Source: Bacteroidaceae bacterium (GTDB taxonomy: Bacteria; Bacteroidota; Bacteroidia; Bacteroidales; Bacteroidaceae). From it: a stretch of DNA of 64,000 nucleotides. The notes under the pieces are model-generated. The model was given only the letters and a program-made list of their open reading frames with translations. It did no database searches and was not told the DNA's origin. Below are positions 1-7,440 of the stretch, in pieces. The stretch lies in the NCBI GenBank assembly GCA_017534535.1, contig JAFXVZ010000033.1, forward strand, positions 62,001 to 126,000. Reading direction: 5' to 3'. How positions within the stretch are numbered: position 1 is the stretch's first letter; each line of letters opens with the position of its first letter. The position numbers and the translations under genes were made by a program.

Positions 1-1254
1 GGTGGCGAGGTGGCTGGCATCGTGAGCATCAACGGAAAGCCTGGCAGGGTGGCTGACGGAGCTGTACCCGTGCCTGCTTTCATCGTGGGAAAGAATGCGG
101 CTAATGTGGCGAAGCCATATATCACAATCAATCATGCGAAGCTTACAGGCAAAGAGAATCAGATGCAAATCTATACCAATGACGACGAGCCTTTGCAGCG
201 AGTTGTGGTGAGCAGTACTACAAGTCAGACACTGGGTGAGATTTTCCAGGATGCTTGGAACACCTTGCTGAAGAAGAATTACCGTTTCAATAACTATCGT
301 CACACTTGGTATGAGGGTCAGAAATATGGCTTGTATGGTGTCTTTGAGCTGGAGCCATTCTTGAACCTCGACGAGCTGAAGGTGAAGCGCAACATTGTGG
401 TGAATGAGGATAGGATGGGGCAGAACAAGACATTGTGGTATGAGTATATCCCAGAAGGTGTGATGAGTGCCGAGAAGGGTTCCATTCCTTTGGTGCTGTT
501 GCTGCATGGTAACAACAATGATCCTCGTACACAGGCAGATACGTCCGGCTGGATTCAGTTGGCTGCCAAGGAGAAAATCTTCGTTGCTGAGTTGGAATGG
601 CAGGGCAAGCCTGGCTATGCGGCGATGGGTCACGATGGCATTGAGAATACCGTGATGATGTTGGTGCAGAAGTACCCACAGATTGACCCGACCCGCATCT
701 ATACAGAAGGCTTGTCGGCAGGTGCAATGACCTCTTCTGCCTTGGGTATAAAGAAGTCGCATCTCTTTGCAGCCATCGGTGCCATGAGCGGTGGTTTGTT
801 CCCAGGTGGTGGGGTATTCGGAGGAGATGGCATCTATAATGAGGCCGTTCAGAAGCGTGGATTTGTTGAAACGGCTTATGTGGGTGTGTTTGGTACTGAC
901 GATGCCGTAATCCGCTACCCAAAGCTCAACGATTGGAAGGGCAACAGTGTAATCAATGCTTGGAAAATTTACGAGACCATGAATGGTATGGAGGTTGTTG
1001 AGGATTATGATTTTACTGAAAACGAAGCATTTGGTCAAAAGGTTAGTAATCCTCAGACCATCAAGACCAACAAGGGTGAAGGCATTACGATGGAAATTGG
1101 TTATCTCAACAAGGGAGATGTGCCATTGATGAAGTTGGTGGCTGTGATGCACTATGGACACTGGAATTTCCAGCCAGCAGCAGAGGTGATGTGGGATCAC
1201 TTCAAGCACTTCTCTCGCGACATCAAGACTAAGAAGTTGATTTATAAGCCGTAA
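1..1254 (+). CDS. PHB-depolymerase/feruloyl-esterase-like alpha/beta hydrolase (5' end outside window)
   Basis: The reading frame is open from base 1, so the gene starts upstream of the window; 417 residues are visible. The C-terminal two thirds is an alpha/beta hydrolase of the PHB-depolymerase/CE1 esterase type. It shows an oxyanion-region LLLHGNNND, a nucleophile elbow GLSAG within IYTEGLSAGAMTS, an acid-residue candidate in FGTDD, and a late HYGHW as the catalytic-histidine candidate. About 130 residues precede the hydrolase fold and resemble the accessory beta domain seen in secreted Bacteroidota esterases. The secretion signal, if any, lies outside the window. It sits 12 bp upstream of a DUF4923 lipoprotein gene and may be co-transcribed with it. 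Substrate is not deducible; a plant-ester or polyester substrate is inference only. Confidence 0.75.
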   Translation, partial: GGEVAGIVSINGKPGRVADGAVPVPAFIVGKNAANVAKPYITINHAKLTGKENQMQIYTNDDEPLQRVVVSSTTSQTLGEIFQDAWNTLLKKNYRFNNYRHTWYEGQKYGLYGVFELEPFLNLDELKVKRNIVVNEDRMGQNKTLWYEYIPEGVMSAEKGSIPLVLLLHGNNNDPRTQADTSGWIQLAAKEKIFVAELEWQGKPGYAAMGHDGIENTVMMLVQKYPQIDPTRIYTEGLSAGAMTSSALGIKKSHLFAAIGAMSGGLFPGGGVFGGDGIYNEAVQKRGFVETAYVGVFGTDDAVIRYPKLNDWKGNSVINAWKIYETMNGMEVVEDYDFTENEAFGQKVSNPQTIKTNKGEGITMEIGYLNKGDVPLMKLVAVMHYGHWNFQPAAEVMWDHFKHFSRDIKTKKLIYKP

Positions 1255-1266
1255 TTTCTTACAATT

Positions 1267-1920
1267 ATGAAAAGGATAAAGATTTTAGCAATGGCTTTGA
1301 TTGGTGCAGTGATGATGAGCTGCGGCTCAATGGGATCTATGACAGGTTCAAGTAATGGTGGAGATGGTGGCTCAGGAGGCTTGGGTGGTATCTTGGATAT
1401 CTTGAGTAACCCCAATACGATTGGCAATGTCATCTCTAGTGTGATAGGAACCAATAAAGTGTCTCGAAAGCAATTGCTTGGAACATGGAAATATTATGGC
1501 CCAGGTGTGGCTTTTACCTCCGAGAAGGCATTGGCTAATGCTGGTGGTGAGGTGACAGCAGCTCGAATCAAAGAGAAACTGCAACCCACTTACGATGGCT
1601 TGGGACTGAAGAGCTCGAACACCTCTTTTACATATAATGACGACAATAGCTTCTCTGCTAATCTGATGGGAATTCCACTGAAAGGCAGCTTTAGCTATGA
1701 CGAGTCGTCTGGCAAGATTACCTACAAGACTTTCGTGCTGAGTTTCAACGGTTATGCCAAGCGTAATACCAACGGCATCGCTGTGCTGTTTGAGGCAAAG
1801 CAGTTGTTGAAGGTGCTGCAAACCATTTCTGCCATCAGTGGCAATCAGACGCTGGAGGTGATAGGCGAGGTGAGTAAGGAGTACGACAATGTCCGCTTGG
1901 GCTTTGATGTGACTAAGTGA
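1267..1920 (+). CDS. DUF4923 family lipoprotein
   Basis: 217 residues. A short hydrophobic leader ends in the lipobox MMSCGS, so the protein is predicted to be lipid-anchored at Cys19. A Gly/Ser-rich linker follows and then a beta-rich domain beginning LLGTWKYYGPGVAF, which is the recognisable DUF4923 pattern of Bacteroidota (lipocalin-like 'LxGTW' opening). Its function is unknown. The gene follows the esterase by 12 bp and precedes the symporter gene by 6 bp, so the three are probably one transcription unit. The start is supported by the leader and lipobox directly after it. Confidence 0.8.
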   Translation: MKRIKILAMALIGAVMMSCGSMGSMTGSSNGGDGGSGGLGGILDILSNPNTIGNVISSVIGTNKVSRKQLLGTWKYYGPGVAFTSEKALANAGGEVTAARIKEKLQPTYDGLGLKSSNTSFTYNDDNSFSANLMGIPLKGSFSYDESSGKITYKTFVLSFNGYAKRNTNGIAVLFEAKQLLKVLQTISAISGNQTLEVIGEVSKEYDNVRLGFDVTK

Positions 1921-1926
1921 TAGGTT

Positions 1927-2901
1927 ATGAACTATATGCAGAAGTTGAGTAGGTGGTTGGCAGGCAATGCTTCGTGGGTGGTAATCGCAGCGGCAATATT
2001 CACATTCTTCGTGCCTGCTGCCTTTGATTGGGTAAGGGGGAATACGCAGACGGTGATTTTGGGTATCATCATGCTGACGATGGGACTTACCTTGACGACT
2101 GCTGATTTCCGCATCTTGGCGCAAAGGCCATTTGACATACTGATAGGTGCCTGTGCCCAGTTTTTCATCATGCCTTGTGTGGCATATCTATTGGTACATG
2201 TCTTTGGATTGGAGCCTGCTTTAGCGTTGGGTATCCTCTTGGTAGGCTGCTGTCCGGGAGGTGTTTCCAGCAATATAATGTCCTATCTCTGTCATGGCGA
2301 TGTGGCATTTTCTGTGGGTATGACCTGCGCCTCTACCTTGTTGGCGCCTGTAATGACTCCGCTGTTGATGGAGTTTACAGCAGGAGAGATTATCGAAATT
2401 GATCCAATCGGTATGTTCACCAATATATTGATAGTCACAATTATCCCTGTGGGCTTAGGCTGTTACTTGAACTATACCTTCTCCAGGCGGGAGGTTTTCC
2501 CCAAGATTCAGTCGCTGATGCCTGGCCTTAGCGTTACTTGTTTGGCTTGCATCGTGGGTGGGGTAGTATCGACGGTACACGATGATTTGGTGGCTCGTGG
2601 CTTGATGCTGTTCCTCTGGACCTTTGCTGTTGTGTTCTGCCACAACTCACTGGGCTATTTGTTGGGCTGGACGGCTGGTACTTTGGCGAAGTTCAATACG
2701 CCAAAGAAACGTACCATCTCCATTGAGGTAGGTATGCAGAATGCGGGCTTGGCAACGGTACTCGCTGGTACATTTTTCGCAGCTCAGCCGTTGGCGGTGC
2801 TGCCTTGCGCCATCTCCTGTGCTTGGCATAGCATCAGTGGCACCATCTTAGCAGGTATCTTCTTAAAATTTGATAAAAGAAAAGAGGATGTGTCTAGATG
2901 A
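1927..2901 (+). CDS. Bile acid:sodium symporter (BASS) family transporter
   Basis: 324 residues, about the usual length for bacterial BASS proteins, with roughly nine to ten hydrophobic segments. The family signature of the crossing helices is visible: GGVSSNIMSYL with CASTLLAPVMTPLL in the first half and GMQNAGLATVLA in the second. Bacterial members import organic anions (pantoate, keto acids, bile salts in a few cases) with sodium; the substrate here is not deducible. The last codons form the 5' arm of the terminator hairpin, so the stop codon lies inside the terminator. It is the last gene before the integrated element. Confidence 0.88.
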   Translation: MNYMQKLSRWLAGNASWVVIAAAIFTFFVPAAFDWVRGNTQTVILGIIMLTMGLTLTTADFRILAQRPFDILIGACAQFFIMPCVAYLLVHVFGLEPALALGILLVGCCPGGVSSNIMSYLCHGDVAFSVGMTCASTLLAPVMTPLLMEFTAGEIIEIDPIGMFTNILIVTIIPVGLGCYLNYTFSRREVFPKIQSLMPGLSVTCLACIVGGVVSTVHDDLVARGLMLFLWTFAVVFCHNSLGYLLGWTAGTLAKFNTPKKRTISIEVGMQNAGLATVLAGTFFAAQPLAVLPCAISCAWHSISGTILAGIFLKFDKRKEDVSR

Positions 2902-2917
2902 CGCATCCTCTTTTTTC
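2882..2917 (+). terminator. Intrinsic terminator of the BASS gene (likely bidirectional)
   Basis: An 11-bp stem GAGGATGTGTC / GACGCATCCTC (one G-U pair) with loop TAGAT is followed by TTTTTT on the plus strand. On the minus strand the same hairpin is followed by CTTTTCTTTT, so it can also stop leftward transcription coming out of the element. Confidence 0.85.
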
Positions 2918-2922
2918 ACTTG

Positions 2923-2977
2923 AGAGCGGAAGACGGGGCTCAAACCCGCGACCCTCAGCTTGGAAGGCTAATGCTCT
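2923..2977. repeat. attL: 55-bp direct repeat of the tRNA-Gly 3' region
   Basis: Identical base for base to 18136-18190 (offset 15,213). It runs from two bases beyond the tRNA discriminator to the 3' strand of the D-stem. The match ends abruptly at 2978 (T here, A in the right copy) and at 2922 (G against T). The actual strand-exchange core must lie inside these 55 bp. Confidence 0.92.
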
Positions 2978-3029
2978 TACTAACATGAAAACGCTGCGCT
3001 TTTTCATGTTAAACGACTGAGCTACTTCC
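2925..3029 (-). pseudogene. tRNA-Gly-like sequence with hairpin insertion in the D-loop
   Basis: Read on the minus strand this is tRNA-Gly(UCC) again: GGAAG of the acceptor, TA, the D-stem GCTC, then AGT. In place of the four bases TGAT of the intact D-loop there are 38 bases, then GAGC and the entire 3' part identical to the intact gene. The insert contains a perfect 11-bp inverted repeat, TAACATGAAAA and TTTTCATGTTA, around a 9-base loop. The first two acceptor bases (GC) are replaced by AA, so only five acceptor pairs form. A functional tRNA is unlikely unless the hairpin is tolerated or removed. A good promoter lies upstream (3155-3185, minus strand). Confidence 0.75.
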
Positions 3030-3074
3030 TTTTAAGCAATCTCAAAAGCCTTTCTCTTTTGACTATCTAAAAGG

Positions 3075-3099
3075 TCTGGTTTACATATTGGTTTACATG
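3075..3099. repeat. Putative integrase arm-type repeat, left end
   Basis: TCTGGTTTACAT followed by ATTGGTTTACATG, that is, GGTTTACAT twice with a 13-bp period. It matches 18016-18040 in 24 of 25 positions and in the same orientation. It lies ~100 bp inside the left att repeat, as the right copy lies ~95 bp inside the right one, which fits arm-binding sites for the tyrosine recombinase. Confidence 0.7.
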
Positions 3100-3154
3100 C
3101 AAGCCAAGAAAGTTCAACAATAAAATAATAACTCTTTGCTAAAAATTAGCGTTA

Positions 3155-3185
3155 CAAAGGTAGGCATTTTACCCTTATTCTCAAA
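3155..3185 (-). promoter_or_regulatory. Bacteroidota-type promoter reading towards the left end of the element
   Basis: On the minus strand TTTG (3185-3182) is followed after exactly 19 bp by TACCTTTG (3162-3155), matching the -33 TTTG / -7 TAnnTTTG consensus with ideal spacing. No protein gene lies downstream before the element end; the only recognisable target is the tRNA-Gly-like sequence at 2925-3029. Confidence 0.65.
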
Positions 3186-3272
3186 ACATTTTGTCTTTAT
3201 TATAAATAAGGACTATGTAGTTTTTTGAGTAAATTAAGATATTACTCGTCTATACCTTTGTGAGATTCATTG

Positions 3273-3581
3273 CTACAGGATAGTCAAGCTAACCCTCCTA
3301 CCTAATCCTTGAAATATCTTGAATAGGGTAGAAACCTGTATGTCTGCATGACCATTCTCTACACGGGAGATATAGCTTTTCTTCGTACCGATTTTAGAAG
3401 CAAGCTGTTCCTGAGTGAGACCTGCTTTTAGGCGTTCCTCTTTCAGACGCTCACCAAGAATAAAGGCATCTACTTCTGCATCGAAAGCCATTCTTGTAGG
3501 TGTCCCCTCTGCTCCGAAATCTTCCTCAATCAAATCTTCTATTGAGGTAAGGTTCAATCGTTTCATTTCTTCTCTTGTCAT
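3273..3581 (-). CDS. XRE/HigA-type helix-turn-helix regulator (orphan)
   Basis: 102 residues. Residues ~46-100 form a cro/C1-type HTH: ERLKEERLKAGLTQEQLASK is helix 1-2, and KKSYISRVENGHADI holds the recognition helix. The N-terminal ~40 residues (MTREEMKRLN to the DAEV segment) are typical of HigA-like antitoxins whose genes follow a HigB/RelE-type toxin gene. No toxin ORF can be found upstream (3582-3711) or downstream (3100-3272), so it is an orphan antitoxin or a stand-alone repressor of the element. The stop codon is TAG followed by CAA TGA. It lies between the left end and the helicase gene, all leftward. Confidence 0.8.
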   Translation of the reverse strand: MTREEMKRLNLTSIEDLIEEDFGAEGTPTRMAFDAEVDAFILGERLKEERLKAGLTQEQLASKIGTKKSYISRVENGHADIQVSTLFKIFQGLGRRVSLTIL

Positions 3582-3711
3582 ATTATTGCCCTTTCTTGTA
3601 GGTAAAGATAACTAATTAGTAAACATCATCCAAGTTTTTCTCACAATAAATGTACCAGACTGCCTAAAACAATAAAAGAGAGACTGATAATTAGCCTCTC
3701 TTTCATTGATT

Positions 3712-5499
3712 TTATAGTCTATAGTCAAATATAGTATCTCCAAAACGATAGCCATTCACCTTCTTACCGTCTATGTATGTACTGCATTTTTCAACCTTGT
3801 AGATGCTGCACGATTGAATCAGTGTGGCTTTGGGGCAGATTGAGATTCCAAGCCTCTTGAATTGTTCGGCAAGCTTCTTCTTCAATTGCTCATTGCTGAT
3901 AAACTCGCCTTTATGATAGATAGCCTTGAATGCCTATTGCAGCTTCTTCTTGTCTGAGACTACCTGCATCATCTTCTCTTTGTTCCACCTAAGACTGTTC
4001 ATTTCTTTTTCAGTAAGGTATAGACGAAAGTCCTTAAACTCTGGATTTTCTTCGTAGTATTCTTCTGATGGATGCTCTAAGTAATCTTTCAGCAGTTGCT
4101 CATACGATATAATGATGGCTCTGGCAAGCTGAACATCAAACCTGTCAAACTCTTTTTTATCTAAAGACAGTTGCTTGCTCTGTTCAAACTTCTCAGACTT
4201 GTTATAGAAAGTCCAGAGATTCTTTCCACTTTTGTAAGCCTGTCTTATCTTGTGCTTCTTGATAAACGATTGTTTCTTTAGCTCATTGTAGACCAAACAG
4301 CCATCTTCAATTGATAATAAGTCCGTTTCTACGTTCACCCTACTTATCAATGTTTCACGCTCCTTTTTGTCAGCTTTGCCCCACAGCGAAAGCAAGGTAA
4401 CGGCATCTTCCTCTTTATGCTTCATCTCTAACTTGAAATCTTCATCTGATGGAATGTTATCATTGGTAGAATAGATGTGTACCATCGTATTTCTAAAGAT
4501 ATTCTGGTACTTTTCATTACATCTAAGCCTACCACTGATTTGCTCCATTGTCGTTGATATATCTACAAGAGTTTGTGTCCTGTAGGCATCACTGGCAACA
4601 ATTACAAGTGCATTATTGGAAAAAAGGTTGCAACCTTGGAAGCATTTCTTGGTAAAGAAGTTAATGCGTTTATTTGGTGAAATAGCAGATTCTATCTTAT
4701 GCTCACCAAGAATGAGTTTGTTCCTGTGTTTTGAGGCACAGCATATCTTTACCTCATCTGGTGTCAATTCCAGTGATTCAACTACCTGTTTAATGGTGGT
4801 CACTGAGTTTAGAAAGATAAAAAGCTGTTCCACTTCTTTTTCTTCTCCGTTGATGTCTGGCAACACAAAACCCTCATCGTTGAATATCTTTAATAGCTTG
4901 GTTAGCCCTTTGGTGAGATTGGTAGCCTTTATCTTTCTAACCGTTATGGGTTTCTTCTAACTATTGTCCCATTCCACTTTGTAATGTGGCAAGTTTTTAA
5001 AGAAATCAATCTCATATTCTTCTTCTATGGGTGTAGCACTTAGAAACGTGTAATGGTTGAAGCGTTCAATATTCCTGCACATTCCCATGATGGCACTCTC
5101 TCTAAAGTCCATATCTTCCAGAATCAAGTGGTATTCATCTATTAAGAGTTTCCATCCCTCTGTTTTGCCATTCATCCATTTCAACAGTTTGGTTAAGCTG
5201 TCATAAGTAACGGCAATCTTGTATGTGCTATGCTCTTTGAGGAAATTCTTAAATGCTGCTTCTCTTGTACCACCATAGCACTTGAACACCTCGTACTTGT
5301 TATTCTTATCTGCTGCTATGCTATCCACCAAGTCACGGAACGGGCAAACGATGATATAGCTAAATCTACAATTTACGGCAACATAAGTGCCACCAACATC
5401 TGTTTTCGTTTTGTTGACTATGCCATGAGGCAAGTCATCTTGAAATTCGGGAAGCTCACTAAGGTATCTGGCATTTCCGCCATTGATTGTGTCTATCAT
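3712..5499 (-). pseudogene. SF2 DEAD-like helicase gene interrupted by two in-frame TAG codons
   Basis: One continuous frame of 595 codons plus TAA is interrupted by TAG at 4957-4959 and at 3934-3936, with no frameshift at either point. The N-terminal part (180 residues from 5499) has a Walker-A-like NKTKTDVGGT, the DEAD-like LLIDEYH and motif III FLSATP. The middle part has a C-terminal helicase motif QISGRLR. The last 73 codons are a small lysine-rich tail ending in DYRL. This arrangement is that of the SF2 helicases found on Bacteroidota phages and plasmids. Both TAGs could derive from CAG (Gln) by one transition. It is either a recently inactivated gene, suppressed TAG, or assembly error. 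A TAA stop precedes the first ATG, so the start is secure. Confidence 0.75.
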
Positions 5500-5573
5500 T
5501 CCTGCATGAATTTAAGTTATTTTTACTGCATCTGAACAAATGAGGAATATCTAACAATTATGTAGCGATTTTT

Positions 5574-5626
5574 CAGTATAGAACTTTTTTCACCTTATAA
5601 AAGGAGCCTCTGAAAAAAAAGTTTCT
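5574..5626. repeat. Direct repeat copy 1 upstream of the helicase gene
   Basis: Starts CAGTATAGAA, contains CTTATAAAAGGAG, and ends GAAAAAAAAGTTTCT. Copy 2 is at 5686-5739. The identical 15-base end is the strongest part; the rest matches with small differences. Position is directly upstream of the leftward helicase gene, so operator or origin iteron is possible. Confidence 0.55.
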
Positions 5627-5685
5627 GCTGAGTACAAAATAAAAATGCCACTACTGATTTGGCATTTATCTGCTGCTGACAACAT

Positions 5686-5739
5686 GAGTACAGAATATTT
5701 TTCCTGTTATAATAGGGAGGTCTTGAAAAAAAAGTTTCT
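5686..5739. repeat. Direct repeat copy 2 upstream of the helicase gene
   Basis: GAGTACAGAA, then GTTATAATAGGGAGG, then TTGAAAAAAAAGTTTCT; a degenerate copy of 5574-5626 spaced 112-113 bp apart. Between the copies a small hairpin ATGCCA/TGGCAT (5645-5664) and another GAGTACAAAAT word occur. Confidence 0.55.
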
Positions 5740-6056
5740 ACATTTCCGAAAAAGAAAGAGGCATATTTCTACACCTCTATCATACAGGATTGATATATTG
5801 TGTTCTGTTGTCTTGACTACTCAACAATATCTATTACAGGCTTGGTGTCAAAGTGAAAAAATGTTAACGCCCAATTAGGCTTGGAATCGCTTCATAAAGT
5901 CCGAAACAGGGGATGGCTGCTATTTTTATTTGGCACTCTCTTAAATAAAGAATATAGTTGTATGTATGACAAGAGAAACAAAAAGCCTTCCAATATAATT
6001 CACAATCATTTAATAGATTAATTAAGTACTTAACATTTAAACATTTAGTTATAGCT
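5740..6056. other. AT-rich stretch without a recognisable gene
   Basis: Together with the repeats above, 5500-6056 has no ORF with protein-like composition. It contains runs of A/T and short TTAATTAAGTACTTAA-like words just before 6057. Nothing further can be supported. Confidence 0.4.
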
Positions 6057-6164
6057 ATGACAAACAACTTGGATTTAAAAAACTATTTCGGAAATCTGAT
6101 AGGTTTGAAAGTTGTGCCTACCAGTAGCATAGCTCAGATGCAAGTTACTACCAAGAAGCCTTAG
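6057..6164 (+). CDS. Possible 35-residue small protein
   Basis: ATG at 6057 opens MTNNLDLKNYFGNLIGLKVV and reaches TAG at 6162. The composition is protein-like, an AT-rich upstream region and a clear plus-strand terminator at 6211-6250 follow, so a short rightward transcript is plausible. Past the TAG the frame reaches a second TAG after four codons, then AAG TGA. No family is recognised. It is the only rightward candidate gene in the left half of the element, divergent from the helicase gene. Confidence 0.3.
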   Translation: MTNNLDLKNYFGNLIGLKVVPTSSIAQMQVTTKKP

Positions 6165-6210
6165 TTAGTCAAAAGGTAGAAGTGAGTGAGGTAACATAGT
6201 AGTAAATGGA

Positions 6211-6250
6211 AAAAGCCAACTTACCCGATTGGATAGGTTGGCTTTTCTAT
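6211..6250 (+). terminator. Intrinsic terminator (bidirectional)
   Basis: AAAAGCCAAC (6211-6220) pairs with GTTGGCTTTT (6238-6247), followed by CTATTAATT. It can end the short rightward transcript at 6057 and the leftward lipoprotein transcript ending at 6294. Confidence 0.7.
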
Positions 6251-6293
6251 TAATTGAGAGTTCTACCACAGACAATAGTTGTCATTCTAATTA

Positions 6294-7373
6294 TCATTCC
6301 CAGTCATAAGTAAAAGTTAATTGCCGCTTTAAGATGTTATTTTCGTAATAGGATTGTTCAACTTTAACAGGATAGCCATCCTCTATAGTCCATTTAAACC
6401 TATATTCTTCATAAACGCTACCATCCTTATTTAAGTTTTTAAATGAAGATGGAAGATTCTTATTATGTTTTCCCCAGTACCCCGCAGGAATTAAGTCATG
6501 CCATAAATCGATAGTTCCATTAGGACAAGGTAAATATATCCATATAAAACCATCTGGCCATAAATCATTTGAATATTCAATTGCATGAATATTATCAATG
6601 CCATTTTCTATGTCACCTCTTTCAATTTTAACCATGTTGCCATCAGTCCAATGATAATTGAAATAACTATAATCTGATATTGATTTATCTAAGTAATCAT
6701 TACTATATGAATGTTGGTAATTTGCATCACTTGCATCACCAAGTGGAGCATTTGTTATTCTATTTTCTGAGATATAGTACAGAAATTGTTGCCCCCCACC
6801 TTCATCACTATAATTAATAACGATTCTATCCTCTTCATATTTAAATGTATATACGCCTGTACCCTCACGATTACTGTAAAATCTTTCATCTCTTACAATC
6901 TTCCCTTCGGAATCATAAGAGAATCCTCCCTTTTTATCTTGACTACCATCTTTATATCGATACCATCTGACCATTTTTTTGTTTAGAACAGGAGCATTTG
7001 AAGTAACGGTTACTTTACAAGTAGCAGTTTTATTACCATCAGAAGTTGTCACAGTGATGGTAGCTTCACCTGCTTTCAGTGCAGTTATTTTACCTGTATC
7101 ATCTACTGTAGCCACGTCTTTATCAGAAGAGCTGAAAGTGTACTTCTTATCAGTAGCGTTAGTAGGAGTTATTGTTACAGTGATAGTCTGTGATTCACCC
7201 TCCTTTAGACTAATCGTTGCTGAACTAACCGCCACAGATTCCACCTTTACAGTAGTATTAGATGGGGTAGGTGTAGGCGTTACATTGTTAATAGGGTCAT
7301 CATTGCTTCCGCCACAAGAAGCAATTCCCACGCTCAGTAGGGTAGCAAACAAAGCAATTCTAAATAGTTTCAT
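6294..7373 (-). CDS. Lipoprotein with one Big_2 (Ig-like) domain
   Basis: 359 residues. Leader ends in GIASCGGSNDDP: a lipobox Cys20 followed by an acidic stretch of the kind that acts as a surface-export signal in Bacteroidota lipoproteins. A Thr/Pro linker leads to one Big_2 domain (~43-124: VESVAVSSATISL at the start, YTFSSSDKDVATVDDTGKI in the core, and a CKVTVT end). The C-terminal ~230 residues are shared with the next gene (7441-8265): both have repeated YxYDSEGKI-like strands, a YWGKHNKNLP/YWGKRPKNLP motif and end in T(Y/F)xWE. Likely a surface-exposed binding protein; ligand unknown. It is the last of four leftward lipoprotein genes. Confidence 0.75.
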   Translation of the reverse strand: MKLFRIALFATLLSVGIASCGGSNDDPINNVTPTPTPSNTTVKVESVAVSSATISLKEGESQTITVTITPTNATDKKYTFSSSDKDVATVDDTGKITALKAGEATITVTTSDGNKTATCKVTVTSNAPVLNKKMVRWYRYKDGSQDKKGGFSYDSEGKIVRDERFYSNREGTGVYTFKYEEDRIVINYSDEGGGQQFLYYISENRITNAPLGDASDANYQHSYSNDYLDKSISDYSYFNYHWTDGNMVKIERGDIENGIDNIHAIEYSNDLWPDGFIWIYLPCPNGTIDLWHDLIPAGYWGKHNKNLPSSFKNLNKDGSVYEEYRFKWTIEDGYPVKVEQSYYENNILKRQLTFTYDWE

Positions 7374-7440
7374 AACTCAGTTTTAATTGAATAAATTGTA
7401 TAATCACTTGTTGGAGAAAATCATATGAGAATAGACTTTA

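Noticed and set aside
287..922. Long minus-strand frame opposite the esterase gene
   Set aside because: His/Ser/Arg-rich composition typical of the antisense frame of a real gene; no motif.
2925..3029. Second functional tRNA-Gly gene
   Set aside because: The D-loop carries 38 instead of 4 bases and the first two acceptor bases do not pair; recorded as a pseudogene-like copy instead.
5645..5878. 77-codon plus-strand ORF after the helicase
   Set aside because: It runs through the direct repeats and poly-A tracts; low-complexity composition without family resemblance.
3712..6185. Genetic code 15 (TAG = Gln) for the whole element
   Set aside because: Reading TAG as Gln mends the helicase, but at least five other genes of the element end sensibly at TAG, two of them with a second stop directly or nearly directly behind. 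Kept only as a remote option in the helicase finding.
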